DNA from: Micromonospora pallida
Lineage (GTDB): Bacteria; Actinomycetota; Actinomycetes; Mycobacteriales; Micromonosporaceae
DNA: 64,000 nucleotides
Direction of reading: 5' to 3'
Assembly (NCBI RefSeq): GCF_900090325.1
Contig: NZ_FMHW01000002.1
Span: forward strand, 6,573,001-6,637,000
The position numbers and the translations under genes are program-made. Below, piece by piece: positions 29,150 to 37,737 of the stretch. The notes under the pieces were generated by a model. It worked only from the letters and a program-made list of their open reading frames with translations. It did not search any database and had not been told where the DNA came from. Each line of letters starts with the position of its first letter. Positions within the stretch are counted from its first letter, which is position 1.

Positions 29150-30127
29150 CTACGGCCGGGCCGGGTACTCGACGCCGATCAGGGCGCGGACGTCGTCCAG
29201 CAGGCCCATCACCTCCAGGGTGATCGCGTGCGGCACCAGCGGGCTCTCCAGCAGCCCGTCGGCCAGGCAGCGCTGCACCTCGACCGCCTCGTACTGGTAG
29301 CCATGGCCGACCAGTTCGGTACGGACCGTCTCCGGCTCCCGGCCGGACCGGAGCAGGGTCAGCGAGTCCGGCCGGAAGAACAGCGAGGGCAGCTCGATCC
29401 GGCCGGCGGTGCCGGTGATCGAGGCGGTCACCGGGGTGGCCCCGAGTAGGCCGCAGCTCAGCGTGGCGACCGCCCCGGAGTCGTACCCGAGGACGATGCC
29501 GGTGTTCTCGTCCACGCCCTCCGGGCTGATCTTCGCCCAGGCGCGGACGTGGTCCGGCATGCCGAGCAGTAGGTGGGCCAGGCTGACCGGATAGATGCCC
29601 ACGTCCAGCAGGGCCCCGCCGCCGAGCGCCAGGGCGCGCAGCCGGCCCTCCGGCGGGAACGGCCCGGCCATGCCGAAGTCGGCCCGTACGTTGGTGACCG
29701 TGCCGATCGCCCCCTCGGCGACCAGCTCCACCAGCCGCAGGATCAGCGGGTTGCACCGCATCCACATGGCCTCCATCAGGAAGACGCCACGGGAGCGGGC
29801 GGTCTCGACCAGTTCGGTGCTGTCGGCCAGGTTCAGGGTGAACGGCTTCTCCAGCAGCACCGCTCGGCCGGCGTCCAGGCAGGTCATCGTGGCGTCGTAG
29901 TGGGCGGAGTGCGGCGTGGCGACGTACACCACGTCCAGGTCCGGGTCGGCGGCCAGCTCCGTCCAGGAGCCGTACGCCCGAGGCACGCCGTGCTTCGCGG
30001 CGAAGCGCTCGGCGCCCTCGGCGGTACGCGAGCCGACCGCGACCAGCTCGGCGTCCGGCACCAGCGTCAGGTCCTCGGCGAAGCGGGCGGCGATGTTTCC
30101 GGTGGCCAGGATCCCCCAACGTGTCAT
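29150..30127 (-). CDS. Gfo/Idh/MocA-family oxidoreductase
   Basis: A 325-residue NAD(P)-dependent oxidoreductase. The Rossmann domain covers about 1-120 (MTRWGILATGNIAARFAEDL, YVATPHSAHYD, and VLLEKPFTLN with the E-K-P motif). The C-terminal domain has EAMWMRCNPLILRLVELV and LLDVGIYPVSLAHLLLG, as in trans-dihydrobenzenediol-dehydrogenase-like members. A sugar or polyol substrate is likely but not visible. TAGCGT lies 8 nt before the ATG, suggesting a leaderless start. Confidence 0.88.
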   Translation of the reverse strand: MTRWGILATGNIAARFAEDLTLVPDAELVAVGSRTAEGAERFAAKHGVPRAYGSWTELAADPDLDVVYVATPHSAHYDATMTCLDAGRAVLLEKPFTLNLADSTELVETARSRGVFLMEAMWMRCNPLILRLVELVAEGAIGTVTNVRADFGMAGPFPPEGRLRALALGGGALLDVGIYPVSLAHLLLGMPDHVRAWAKISPEGVDENTGIVLGYDSGAVATLSCGLLGATPVTASITGTAGRIELPSLFFRPDSLTLLRSGREPETVRTELVGHGYQYEAVEVQRCLADGLLESPLVPHAITLEVMGLLDDVRALIGVEYPARP

Positions 30128-30237
30128 GCGCCCGCACGCTAGCGCAGCCCCGCCCGGGTGATCCACCCCCGCCGGGGACGACGGGTGCGGGGAAAAGTCC
30201 GGTGCGTCCTGGGTCGCTCGTTTGTAGGGTCGGGCGC

Positions 30238-30828
30238 ATGTCGGTTGCCGCCAAGGTCAGGCCAACTGCCCGCGTCGTGCTCCTCGACGAGAACGATCAG
30301 CTCCTGATGCTCAGGATCCACGACCCGTCCGCGACGCGCGGGCCGAACCCGCTCCCGGCCGACTTCTGGCTGCTCGTGGGCGGTGGGGTGAAGTCAGGTG
30401 AGAGCTACGAGGAGGCGGCTCGCCGTGAGGTGTTCGAGGAAACGGGTATCCGGGACGTTTCCCTCGGCCCGTGTGTGTGGACGCAGGAGAAGCTCGTCGT
30501 CAACCCGACGGGCGAACCCGAACTGGTGCGCGCCCGGTTCTTCGTCGGCCGGGTTCCCGCTGGCTCGTTGATCGACTTCGCCGGTCACGAGCCGCTCGAG
30601 GCATCGACGATCACGGGCTACCAGTGGTTCACCCGGGAGGAGATCCTCGCGCGAGAAGCCCGGGAGACGTTCCTGCCGCCGCGCCTCGGCAGCCTGCTGG
30701 GCGATGTCCTCAGCGGCGACCTGGCCGATCCCGTCTCGCTGACCGAAGCCCTCCCGGCAGCGCCCGCCGGGACCGACGCCGTCGGCGGGGAGCGACCGGC
30801 GCGGCGGGGAACTAGGCTCGCTCCATGA
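30238..30828 (+). CDS. NUDIX hydrolase
   Basis: A 196-residue protein with the Nudix box GGGVKSGESYEEAARREVFEETGI (G-x5-E-x7-REUxEExGU) complete at about residues 47-70. It hydrolyses a nucleoside-diphosphate-linked substrate. TAGGGT is 7 nt before the ATG, so it may be leaderless. Its stop overlaps the start of the next gene by 4 bp, and that gene is a second, unrelated-looking Nudix protein. The last 30 residues are low in complexity. Confidence 0.88.
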   Translation: MSVAAKVRPTARVVLLDENDQLLMLRIHDPSATRGPNPLPADFWLLVGGGVKSGESYEEAARREVFEETGIRDVSLGPCVWTQEKLVVNPTGEPELVRARFFVGRVPAGSLIDFAGHEPLEASTITGYQWFTREEILAREARETFLPPRLGSLLGDVLSGDLADPVSLTEALPAAPAGTDAVGGERPARRGTRLAP

Positions 30829-31658
30829 CGATCGACAGCGGCAGTTTTCCCGCCCCGGCCGCGCTGGTCGAGCACGCCCGCCGGTTCCGCGCCGAGGGCG
30901 GCGCCCCGGCGGTGCCCCGGGTCGCGGCCACCGTGCTGCTGCTGCGCCCCGCCGATGACGGCTTCCAGGTGTACGTGATCCGCCGGGTCGCCGCGATGGC
31001 CTTCGGCGGCGTGTACGCCTTTCCCGGCGGCGGCGTCGACCCGTCCGACGCGCAGGCGCACCCGGGCTGGGCCGGTCCCGAGCCGGCGGAGTGGGGCCGG
31101 CGGCTGGGCGTCGTGCCGGAGGCCGCCCGGTCGGTGGTCTGCGCCGCTGCGCGCGAGGTCTTCGAGGAGGCGGGCGTGCTGCTCGCCGGCCCGGACCCGG
31201 CGACCGTGGTCGGGGACGTCAGCGGCGACGACTGGGAGGCCGCCCGGGTCGACCTGGAGAAGCGGCGGACGCACTTCGCCGAGTTCCTGACCGGTCGGGG
31301 GCTGACCCTGCGGTCTGACCTGCTGCTGCCGTGGTGCCGCTGGATCACCCCGGAGTTCGAGCCGCGCCGCTTCGACACGTACTTCTTCGTGGCCCTGCTG
31401 CCGGAGGGGCAGCGGACCCGGGACGTCTCCGGCGAGGCCGACCACACCATGTGGATCCGCCCGGCGGACGCGCTGCGCCGCGCGGCGGCGGGTGAGCTGA
31501 CCATGCTCCCGCCGACCCTGCTCACGTTGAAGCAGGTGGCGGCGGCCGGCGACCTGGCCGACGTGGCCCGGCTCGCGGCGGATCGGGACGCCGCCACCCC
31601 GATCACGCCGCGCCTGGCCGACCTCGACGGCGACGCCCCCTACTTCACCCTCGACTGA
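30825..31658 (+). CDS. NUDIX hydrolase (NUDT19-like)
   Basis: A 277-residue Nudix protein. It begins with AATVLLLRPADDGFQVYVIRR, then AFPGGGVDPSD and, after an insertion, AAREVFEEAGVLL, so the Nudix box is split by a roughly 40-residue insertion as in the peroxisomal CoA-diphosphatase NUDT19/NUDT7 group. Coenzyme A or an acyl-CoA is a plausible substrate. The ATG overlaps the previous stop (ATGA), and TAGGCT is 6 nt upstream, so it may also have its own leaderless promoter. Confidence 0.85.
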   Translation: MTIDSGSFPAPAALVEHARRFRAEGGAPAVPRVAATVLLLRPADDGFQVYVIRRVAAMAFGGVYAFPGGGVDPSDAQAHPGWAGPEPAEWGRRLGVVPEAARSVVCAAAREVFEEAGVLLAGPDPATVVGDVSGDDWEAARVDLEKRRTHFAEFLTGRGLTLRSDLLLPWCRWITPEFEPRRFDTYFFVALLPEGQRTRDVSGEADHTMWIRPADALRRAAAGELTMLPPTLLTLKQVAAAGDLADVARLAADRDAATPITPRLADLDGDAPYFTLD

Positions 31659-31662
31659 CTTT

Positions 31663-33564
31663 TCATCGTGCTGAGTAGGACCCGTCGGTCGGGTTGGTCA
31701 CCGAGGTGGACCCGAGTGGCCCGCTAAGCCAGGTCCCGATCTGCGTCTGCTGTGCCGGGCTCACCACCGCAGGTGAGCCGAAGACCAGGCCGGTGTGCAC
31801 GGACCCGCTCGTCTCCTTCAGCAACGACACCGCGTGGGTGCTGAGGTTGGTGTCGGTACCCGGGGTCAGCATCAACGGGCCACCAAGAGTGCCCATCAGT
31901 GCGCCGCCGGTCAGCGCGTCCGGCCAGTTGGTCCCGGTGGCGAAACCCGTATACCGCTGGCCCTCGAACAATATCGACGCGACCTGGTACGCCGTCTCGT
32001 AGCGGTTCGCGCCGCCGTACCCTCGGACGTAGGGGCTATTGGGTTCGTACGTATAGGCGGCGGTAACGCCCGGGTTTCCGATGCCGTACAGCATGCGCAG
32101 GTTCATTGGCGTCGCGTCCAGGTACGCTCTTACCGATGGCGGTATCACCTCGTCCTGGGTAAGCAACACCACTGCCGTAAAGCCACTGTCAAAATCGTAG
32201 AAGTACGAGCCGGCAGCGGCACCAGCAGTCAGCGCGTCCGGGTAGTTCATCCCCGTGGCCAGAAACATCGCGTCCGGATTCGGGTCGATCGCCTTCGCAA
32301 TCTCCACCGACGTTGCGAACCGATCCTTGCCGGCAAGCCGCTGCACGTCATAGCCCATCGCCCGGACCTGATTCTCGACGGTCGTCGACAGTGCACCAGG
32401 ACTGCCCAACAGGTAGACCGTGCGGCCCGGAGCCAGAACTCGCTGAATCTCCGCCCGCGTCGTCACCTCCAACCCGGTCGGAGGCGTCAACAACAACGGA
32501 CCATGCTTCGCCACCGCCAACGCCGCACCACCCAGAGCATCGGCATAGGTATCGGACCGAGCCAGAACCACCGCAAGGGCTCCGTTCGGCCAGTGCGACT
32601 GGGAGACCGCCGCCGCCGTGGCGAAGCGGTTCGCACCGGACAACCGGACGACCTGCTCCTTCCGGTGCGGCTGGTACGCCGGCACGCCATCCAGACCGGG
32701 CACCGCCACCGGCGGGGCCGAGCCATCCGCCGACGCCGTGTACACCGGTCGCGCCGCCGTCGGCGTCACCCTGCTGAACGCCAACGTGCTGCCGTCCGGT
32801 GACCAGGTGGGATGGTCGTACTGGACGCCCTCAGGGGTGACCGGCACCTCGTTCTCGCCACGTAGGTCGGACACGACGATCCGGCCGGCGCGGACAAAGG
32901 CCACCCGAGAGCCGTCGGGCGAGATCGACGGGTTCGACCCGTTGTCGTCGACAAGCCTCAGCTGCCCGAGTTCCAGCGAACCGTCGTACACCATGACGGC
33001 GGGCTGGCCAGACGGCTGACCCGAGCCGTTGTCGTCCTGACGCTGGAACACCACCAGCGAACCAGGCCCACCATCCGGATTCAGATAGTGCTTTCCGTCG
33101 TGGGGAGAAATCCACGCAAGGCCACCCTGTAGGCCGCCGGGGGATACTGAGGCAACCCGCCAGGGGGTGCTCGCCGAATACTGGTAGGCGAGGACGATGC
33201 GGCTGTCACCCCACCAACTCGGGCTCCGGTGTAGCTCGCCGGGATCCGGCCACGACATGTCGACGTAGCGGGCCGAGCCGTCGTCGTACCGGAGTCTGTG
33301 GATCGCCCCCTGCTGGTCGAGGTAGACCGCCTGACTGCCGTCCGGAGACCAGGAAGCTCCCGTGATGGTGTCCGACGAACTCAGTGACGTGCGGGACGGA
33401 TCCCCGTGGAACTTGATGCTGTTCTGGCCGTTGCTGCTGGTCAGCACGCTGCCCGAGCCGGGCAGGCTGGCCGTCGCAGGCGTACCACCGGTGACCAGCA
33501 TGGTCGCGCCGAGTGCGAGGGTCGAGGCGACAGCGATCGCCCGACGGAGGGTGGATCGAGGCAA
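31663..33564 (-). CDS. Secreted beta-propeller protein with cell-wall-binding repeat 2 domains
   Basis: A 633-residue exported protein. Residues 1-33 are a signal peptide (RRAIAVASTLALGATMLV, then A-T-A-S). About 50-300 hold TolB/PD40-like propeller repeats (SWSPDGSQAVYL, SISPDGSRVAFV, TWSPDGSTLAFS). About 305-630 hold three CWB2 repeats starting VVRLSGANRFATA, VQRLAGKDRFATS and VRGYGGANRYETA. CWB2 domains tether proteins to the cell wall. The start is TTG at 33564 with AAGGAGC upstream. Its base use is less GC-biased than its neighbours, hinting at transfer. It ends 4 bp from the convergent NUDIX gene. Confidence 0.88.
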   Translation of the reverse strand: MPRSTLRRAIAVASTLALGATMLVTGGTPATASLPGSGSVLTSSNGQNSIKFHGDPSRTSLSSSDTITGASWSPDGSQAVYLDQQGAIHRLRYDDGSARYVDMSWPDPGELHRSPSWWGDSRIVLAYQYSASTPWRVASVSPGGLQGGLAWISPHDGKHYLNPDGGPGSLVVFQRQDDNGSGQPSGQPAVMVYDGSLELGQLRLVDDNGSNPSISPDGSRVAFVRAGRIVVSDLRGENEVPVTPEGVQYDHPTWSPDGSTLAFSRVTPTAARPVYTASADGSAPPVAVPGLDGVPAYQPHRKEQVVRLSGANRFATAAAVSQSHWPNGALAVVLARSDTYADALGGAALAVAKHGPLLLTPPTGLEVTTRAEIQRVLAPGRTVYLLGSPGALSTTVENQVRAMGYDVQRLAGKDRFATSVEIAKAIDPNPDAMFLATGMNYPDALTAGAAAGSYFYDFDSGFTAVVLLTQDEVIPPSVRAYLDATPMNLRMLYGIGNPGVTAAYTYEPNSPYVRGYGGANRYETAYQVASILFEGQRYTGFATGTNWPDALTGGALMGTLGGPLMLTPGTDTNLSTHAVSLLKETSGSVHTGLVFGSPAVVSPAQQTQIGTWLSGPLGSTSVTNPTDGSYSAR

Positions 33565-33686
33565 GTGGACGCTCCTTGCGTGAACGCGCCCTCCACTCGC
33601 CCATCGACTGATCGACGAGGTCAGCGCGTAGCCGAGACTCTATAGCCGCAGGCCGACCTCGCGGGGTCCGGTGTGCCAGGTGGATC

Positions 33687-33726
33687 GTGGTGGCCAACGG
33701 CCCTCATGGGGGCCCTTCGCCACCAC
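33687..33726. repeat. Family B hairpin repeat, copy 1
   Basis: Arms GTGGTGGC and GCCACCAC enclosing a second pair around the centre CTCATGG (GGCCC/GGGCC). The same design occurs at 49993-50040. It lies between two minus-strand genes. Confidence 0.75.
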
Positions 33727-33772
33727 AGTTCGCGGAGCCCCGGCGGGTTCAGATCTCGGGTGCGGCCGGCGG

Positions 33773-34648
33773 CTACTCCGCTGACGGAGAAAGTTCCTTC
33801 TGCTGGACGGGTGTGGACCAGGAGTCGAGCATGCCGAGTACCCCTTTTGCGAACAGCCAGATGGCGAAGCTCGGCATGACGACGCTCGGTACGGCGAACA
33901 GCCAGCCGAGCCAGGAGTCCGCCTTGTTCCAGTCGCCGTTGACGATGGCGAGGAGGGCACCGAGGATGGCCGTTCCGGCCGCCGAGAAAAGTATGGTCAG
34001 CAGGGCGGCGATGTTCAGCCTACGAATGTTCGGGTCCGATGGCTGACGCTCCCGATGGGATGAGCCGAAGGCGTACGCCGTGATCCAGGCAAAGCCGACG
34101 ACGATCCCCGCGACAACCAGGACCGGGCCGGCCGTCCTCCAGTCCCGGGGCAACCCCAACCACACCCAGATCGCCTCGCCGACTCGTCCGACCAGCAGGA
34201 TCTCCGAAATCAGCGCGATGCTGAGGAACGTGACCCGCAGCAGGCGCTCCGGTGCGTCGGCGGAGGTGGGCTGGGCCGCTTCGCCCAGCGCGCCGGTCGT
34301 CCGGTCGAAGTAGGCGTGCACCAGAAGGACGACCCCGCTCACGGCGGCGACCGTGCCCACGGCCAGCATCCCGCTCGACACGGCGGTTGCCGCCCAGATT
34401 CGGCGGCAGGACTGCTCGCTCTCGCCGGAGATCAACACGAACTGGTAGGAACACAGTCCGAGCGCGATGAACCCCGCGAGAAACGGGGTCAGGGCCGGGA
34501 TACGCGCGGACGGAACTCTGGGCTGGCGTTCGACGAGCAGGACGATCAGACCCGCGAACATGAAGCCGCTGATGAGTCCACTCAGGGCGGACATCGCGGG
34601 AGCTGCGTCGGCGACATTCCAGGCTGCCTCGTTGCAGGGCTGGTCCAT
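33773..34648 (-). CDS. Hypothetical multi-pass membrane protein
   Basis: A 291-residue protein with about seven to eight hydrophobic helices (LSGLISGFMFAGLIVLLVE, LTPFLAGFIALGLCSYQFV, AVSSGMLAVGTVAAVSGVVL, VLVVAGIVVGFAWITAYAF, IAALLTILFSAAGTAILGAL and SVVMPSFAIWLFAKGVLG). There is a Cys in the N-terminus (QPCNEAAW) and another in SEQSCRRIW that may pair outside the cell. I do not recognise the family. The ATG at 34648 is the first Met with a plausible helix following. Confidence 0.65.
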   Translation of the reverse strand: MDQPCNEAAWNVADAAPAMSALSGLISGFMFAGLIVLLVERQPRVPSARIPALTPFLAGFIALGLCSYQFVLISGESEQSCRRIWAATAVSSGMLAVGTVAAVSGVVLLVHAYFDRTTGALGEAAQPTSADAPERLLRVTFLSIALISEILLVGRVGEAIWVWLGLPRDWRTAGPVLVVAGIVVGFAWITAYAFGSSHRERQPSDPNIRRLNIAALLTILFSAAGTAILGALLAIVNGDWNKADSWLGWLFAVPSVVMPSFAIWLFAKGVLGMLDSWSTPVQQKELSPSAE

Positions 34649-34747
34649 TGACGCGCGTCCTCTGGTTCTCAGGGGGACGGGAGGCCAGAGGTTAGCCCTG
34701 ACGCTCCGGCCGGGCAAGCCTTTCGTCGGCTATTCCACCGAGTCCGC

Positions 34748-35335
34748 TCAGTTGCCCGGGGTCGGGCTGGGCGGCGTGGTGACAGGTCGGTACCGGACGT
34801 TCACGGTCGACGTGGGATCGCCCTCCCCGACCCGGTGGAGGCGGATCGGCGTACTGCCGGGGTTGTCGTAGAGTCGGACGCCCTCGCCGAGCAGGACCGG
34901 CGCGATGTGCAGGTCGATCTCGTCGATCAGTCCCAGTTCGAGGAGTTGGGCGCCGATGGTGGGGGAGAACACCTCGAGGTTCTTGCCGTTGGCTGCCGCC
35001 AGCCCGATCCGTACCGCCTCGGCCAGGTCGCAGCTCAGGAACGTGACCCCGTCGACGGGCGTCGCGTCCTCGGGGTGGTGGGTGAGCACGAAGAGCGGTC
35101 CGTTCCAGGCGCCGCCATAGATGTTGCTGGCGTCCGGAAAGTGGTCCCAACCCTTCCGACCGCCCAGAACCGCGCCGGTGGTCTCGGCGTACTCCTCGAT
35201 CAGGCCCGGGCGGGACGAGATTCCCGTCATCATCCAGTCCATCTCGTGGTTCGGCCCGGCCACGAATCCGTCCAGGGACATCGTGAAGTGCCAGAGCACC
35301 TTCCCGGCTGCGGTCTGCGGCTCGATGTCGTTCAT
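34748..35335 (-). CDS. Dihydrofolate reductase-like protein (RibD C-terminal family)
   Basis: A 195-residue protein of the bacterial DHFR/RibD-C superfamily. It starts VLWHFTMSLDGFVAGPN, then has VLGGRKGWDHFPD, followed by FVLTHHPED and NLEVFSPTIGAQLLELGLIDEIDLHIAPVLLGEGVRLYD, all typical. These proteins bind NADPH, but most stand-alone members have no known substrate. The ATG at 35335 follows GGGAGGGA. Confidence 0.88.
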   Translation of the reverse strand: MNDIEPQTAAGKVLWHFTMSLDGFVAGPNHEMDWMMTGISSRPGLIEEYAETTGAVLGGRKGWDHFPDASNIYGGAWNGPLFVLTHHPEDATPVDGVTFLSCDLAEAVRIGLAAANGKNLEVFSPTIGAQLLELGLIDEIDLHIAPVLLGEGVRLYDNPGSTPIRLHRVGEGDPTSTVNVRYRPVTTPPSPTPGN

Positions 35336-35421
35336 GCGTCCCTCCCGGTGCGCGGTCGGTAGGCCGTGCTCGGCCGTCCCGGTCGTGGATAGCAGCCGGG
35401 TCCGACAGGCCGGGGGGCTGC

Positions 35422-35504
35422 CATGATCGACTCGGATTGCGGCAGGTCGGTGTCTCGCGGGAGCCTGACACCCCGACATGCCGCATGACGAGTCGATCAC
35501 CATG
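35422..35504. repeat. Long inverted repeat in a divergent intergenic region (family C)
   Basis: Outer arms ATGATCGACTCG and CGAGTCGATCACCAT, then TTGCGGCA/TGCCGCA, then GGTCGGTGTC/GACACCCCGAC, with a 12-nt loop: a multi-step stem of about 35 nt per side with short bulges. It lies between the starts of the DHFR-like and PhoU genes, so it is not downstream of either. Confidence 0.8.
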
Positions 35505-35607
35505 CCCTCGATGGTCACTGCGGGAGGGTGGCGGATGGCCCGGCGACAGGGGAGGGTTGGTGGTGACCGGACCGATCGCGCCGACCGGCGAAACGGGGCA
35601 GAGGACG

Positions 35608-36261
35608 ATGACCAGCGGTAACCACCTGGAGCAGCTCGACCGGCTCTCCGGACTCCTGGCCACGGTGAGTCGGGACGCGGTGGGCACCATCCGCCGGGCC
35701 AGCGTGGCCCTGCTCGACATCGAGCCGGACGGCGCGCGGGCGGTGCTGGCCGAGGTCGACGAGCGGGCCGTCACCCACCGTCGGATCGGCGAGTTGGTGC
35801 CGCTGGCCCTGGTCCGGCAGCAGCCGGTCGCGTCCGACCTGCGGCTGGTGCTGGCCGCACTGCGGATGAACACCGAGCTGCACCGGATGGACGCCCTCGC
35901 CGCGCACATCGCCAAGCTCGTCCTCGCCCGCCACCCGGCCCCCGTGGTGCCGCCGCCGGTGCGTCCGCTGATCGGCGCGATGGCGGAGACGACCGCGCGG
36001 ATCGCCGACAAGGCCGCCCTGGTCCTGGTCACCCGGGACCGGATCGACGCGATCCAACTCGGCCTGGACGACGACGAACTCGACGTGCAGTACGAGCGGC
36101 TTTTCACGGTGCTCACCGACGCCTGGCCGTACGGGGTGCAGGCGGCGATCGACGTGGCGATGCTGGGTCGGTACTACGAGCGCTTCGCCGACCACGCGGT
36201 CAACGTCGCCCGCCGGGTGGCGTACCTGGTCGGCGGGGACACGGCACGCGGCATCCTCTGA
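35608..36261 (+). CDS. phoU: Phosphate transport regulator PhoU
   Basis: A 217-residue PhoU protein made of two three-helix bundles. Metal-site motifs are DEYA-like variants: HRMDALAAHIAKLVLA in the first bundle and GRYYERFADHAVNVARRV in the second (E-R-x-x-D-H-A-x-N is the diagnostic part). PhoU links PstSCAB activity to the sensor kinase of the phosphate two-component system. The ATG at 35608 follows GCAGAGG. It is 303 bp upstream of pstS, transcribed the same way. Confidence 0.92.
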   Translation: MTSGNHLEQLDRLSGLLATVSRDAVGTIRRASVALLDIEPDGARAVLAEVDERAVTHRRIGELVPLALVRQQPVASDLRLVLAALRMNTELHRMDALAAHIAKLVLARHPAPVVPPPVRPLIGAMAETTARIADKAALVLVTRDRIDAIQLGLDDDELDVQYERLFTVLTDAWPYGVQAAIDVAMLGRYYERFADHAVNVARRVAYLVGGDTARGIL

Positions 36262-36373
36262 CGCCGGCAGGCAATGCCCGGTCCAGCGGAAACGCCGGCG
36301 GGCCGTGCCCGTTTGGCGGAAACGCCGGCAGGTCATGCCGGGCGGAAACGCCGGCGGGCCGTAGGAGCGCTGG
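36261..36373. repeat. Tandem repeat, four units of 26-31 bp
   Basis: Units begin ACGCCGGCRGG at 36261, 36292, 36322 and 36348; the first three end GCGGAA. They start on the last base of the phoU stop codon and fill a third of the phoU-pstS gap. Confidence 0.8.
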
Positions 36374-36451
36374 CCCGGACGCAGACGTCTCGATCCGTTC
36401 ACGCGTCGGACAGTCCTGCGTCAGTTGGCGGCAATGTTTTCCTGGCGACCT

Positions 36452-36473
36452 GTTCACCCTGGGTTAACCAAGC
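36452..36473 (+). promoter_or_regulatory. PHO box upstream of pstS
   Basis: GTTCACCCTGG followed directly by GTTAACCAAGC: two 11-nt direct repeat units of the PhoP-binding type described in Streptomyces. It lies 92 bp before the pstS start. Binding of phosphorylated PhoP would switch on pstSCAB under phosphate limitation. Confidence 0.7.
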
Positions 36474-36564
36474 TCCGGGGAGCCGGCTACCTGGTCCGCT
36501 TAGCGTCGACGGCGGTCAGGCCCCGAGAGGCCCGGCACAACCCCAATAGAGAGGCAATTCTGAG

Positions 36565-37647
36565 GTGAACCGCAACGTGCTCTCCCGGCGCGTCCTCGCC
36601 GGCGTCGCGCTCGCCGCGCTGGCTCTCACCGGCTGTGGCTCCAGCAACAACGACAGCGACGCCCCTGCCGCCGGCAGCAGCAGCGGCAGCGAGTACGCGA
36701 GCCTTGCCGGCGAGCTGAAGGCCTCGGGCGCCAGCTTCCCCGACGCTTACTACCAGGAGGTCATCACCTCCTTCAAGGACGTCGCCCCGGACGTGACGGT
36801 CAACTACAACGCGACCGGCTCCGGCACCGGCAAGAAGCAGTTCGGCGAGAACCTGGTCGACTTCGCCGGCAGCGACAGCCTGGTTAAGGACAGCGACGGC
36901 GTGGCCGCCGGCTCCTTCCTCTACGTGCCGACCGTGGCCGCCCCGATCACCGTCAGCTACAACCTGGAGGGCGTGGACAAGCTCCAGCTCAGCCCGGAGA
37001 CGCTGGCCAAGATCTTCCAGGCCGAGATCAAGACCTGGAACGACCCGGCCGTCGCCGCCGACAACCCCGGCGTGACCCTGCCGAGCACCGCGATCACCGT
37101 GGCGCACCGCTCGGACGGCTCGGGCACCACCAACAACTTCACCAAGTACCTCGACGCCGCCGCGCCGGGTGTGTGGAAGCTCGGCAGCGGTGACACCGTC
37201 GCCTGGCCGTCGAACACCCAGGGTGGCGAGAAGAACACCGGTGTGGCCCAGATCATCAAGCAGGCCAACGGTGCCGTCGGCTACGTCGACCTGAGCGACG
37301 CCACGGAGACCGGGCTCAAGTTCGCCGCCATCAAGAACAAGGACGGCCAGTACGTCGCTCCCTCCATCGAGGGCACGACCGCCGGCCTGGAGGGCGCGGA
37401 GATCAAGGAAGACCTGAGCTACAACCCGCTCAACGCCGCGGGCGCCGCGTCGTACCCGATCACCGCCCCGACCTACATCCTGGTCAAGACCAAGTACGAC
37501 GACGCCAAGAAGGCTGAGCTGGTCAAGGGCTTCGTGAAGTACGTCCTCACCGACGGCCAGGACCTGGCCAAGGAGCTTCACTTCGCGCCGCTGCCCACCT
37601 CGCTCAAGGACAAGGCGCTCGCCCAGCTCGACAAGATCCAGGGCTGA
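36565..37647 (+). CDS. pstS: Phosphate ABC transporter substrate-binding lipoprotein PstS
   Basis: A 360-residue lipoprotein. The signal is followed by a lipobox LALTGC with Cys at about residue 24, then a Ser/Asp-rich tether. The phosphate site shows GASFP at the start, NYNATGSGTGKKQF, DFAGSDS, and HRSDGSGTTNNF. It captures phosphate outside the membrane and delivers it to PstCA. The GTG at 36565 follows GAGG. A perfect hairpin after the stop separates it from pstC. Confidence 0.96.
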   Translation: MNRNVLSRRVLAGVALAALALTGCGSSNNDSDAPAAGSSSGSEYASLAGELKASGASFPDAYYQEVITSFKDVAPDVTVNYNATGSGTGKKQFGENLVDFAGSDSLVKDSDGVAAGSFLYVPTVAAPITVSYNLEGVDKLQLSPETLAKIFQAEIKTWNDPAVAADNPGVTLPSTAITVAHRSDGSGTTNNFTKYLDAAAPGVWKLGSGDTVAWPSNTQGGEKNTGVAQIIKQANGAVGYVDLSDATETGLKFAAIKNKDGQYVAPSIEGTTAGLEGAEIKEDLSYNPLNAAGAASYPITAPTYILVKTKYDDAKKAELVKGFVKYVLTDGQDLAKELHFAPLPTSLKDKALAQLDKIQG

Positions 37648-37673
37648 TCCGAGCCGAGACAGCACCGTCCACG

Positions 37674-37705
37674 GGGGACGGGACCGGAAGTCCGGTCCCG
37701 TCCCC
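37674..37705 (+). terminator. Perfect hairpin between pstS and pstC
   Basis: Arms GGGGACGGGACCGG and CCGGTCCCGTCCCC, 14 bp with no mismatch, loop AAGT. It starts 26 nt after the pstS stop and ends 32 nt before pstC. It may act as a partial terminator or an mRNA-stabilising stem so that more PstS than permease is made. Confidence 0.75.
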
Positions 37706-37737
37706 GCCGGGGTAGCAACGCCGCCACTGGAGTGAAG

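Noticed and set aside
36261..36373. Tandem repeats as a possible CRISPR array
   Set aside because: Units are contiguous with no unique spacers, and no cas gene is in the window. The same holds for 63830-63907 and 25199-25275.
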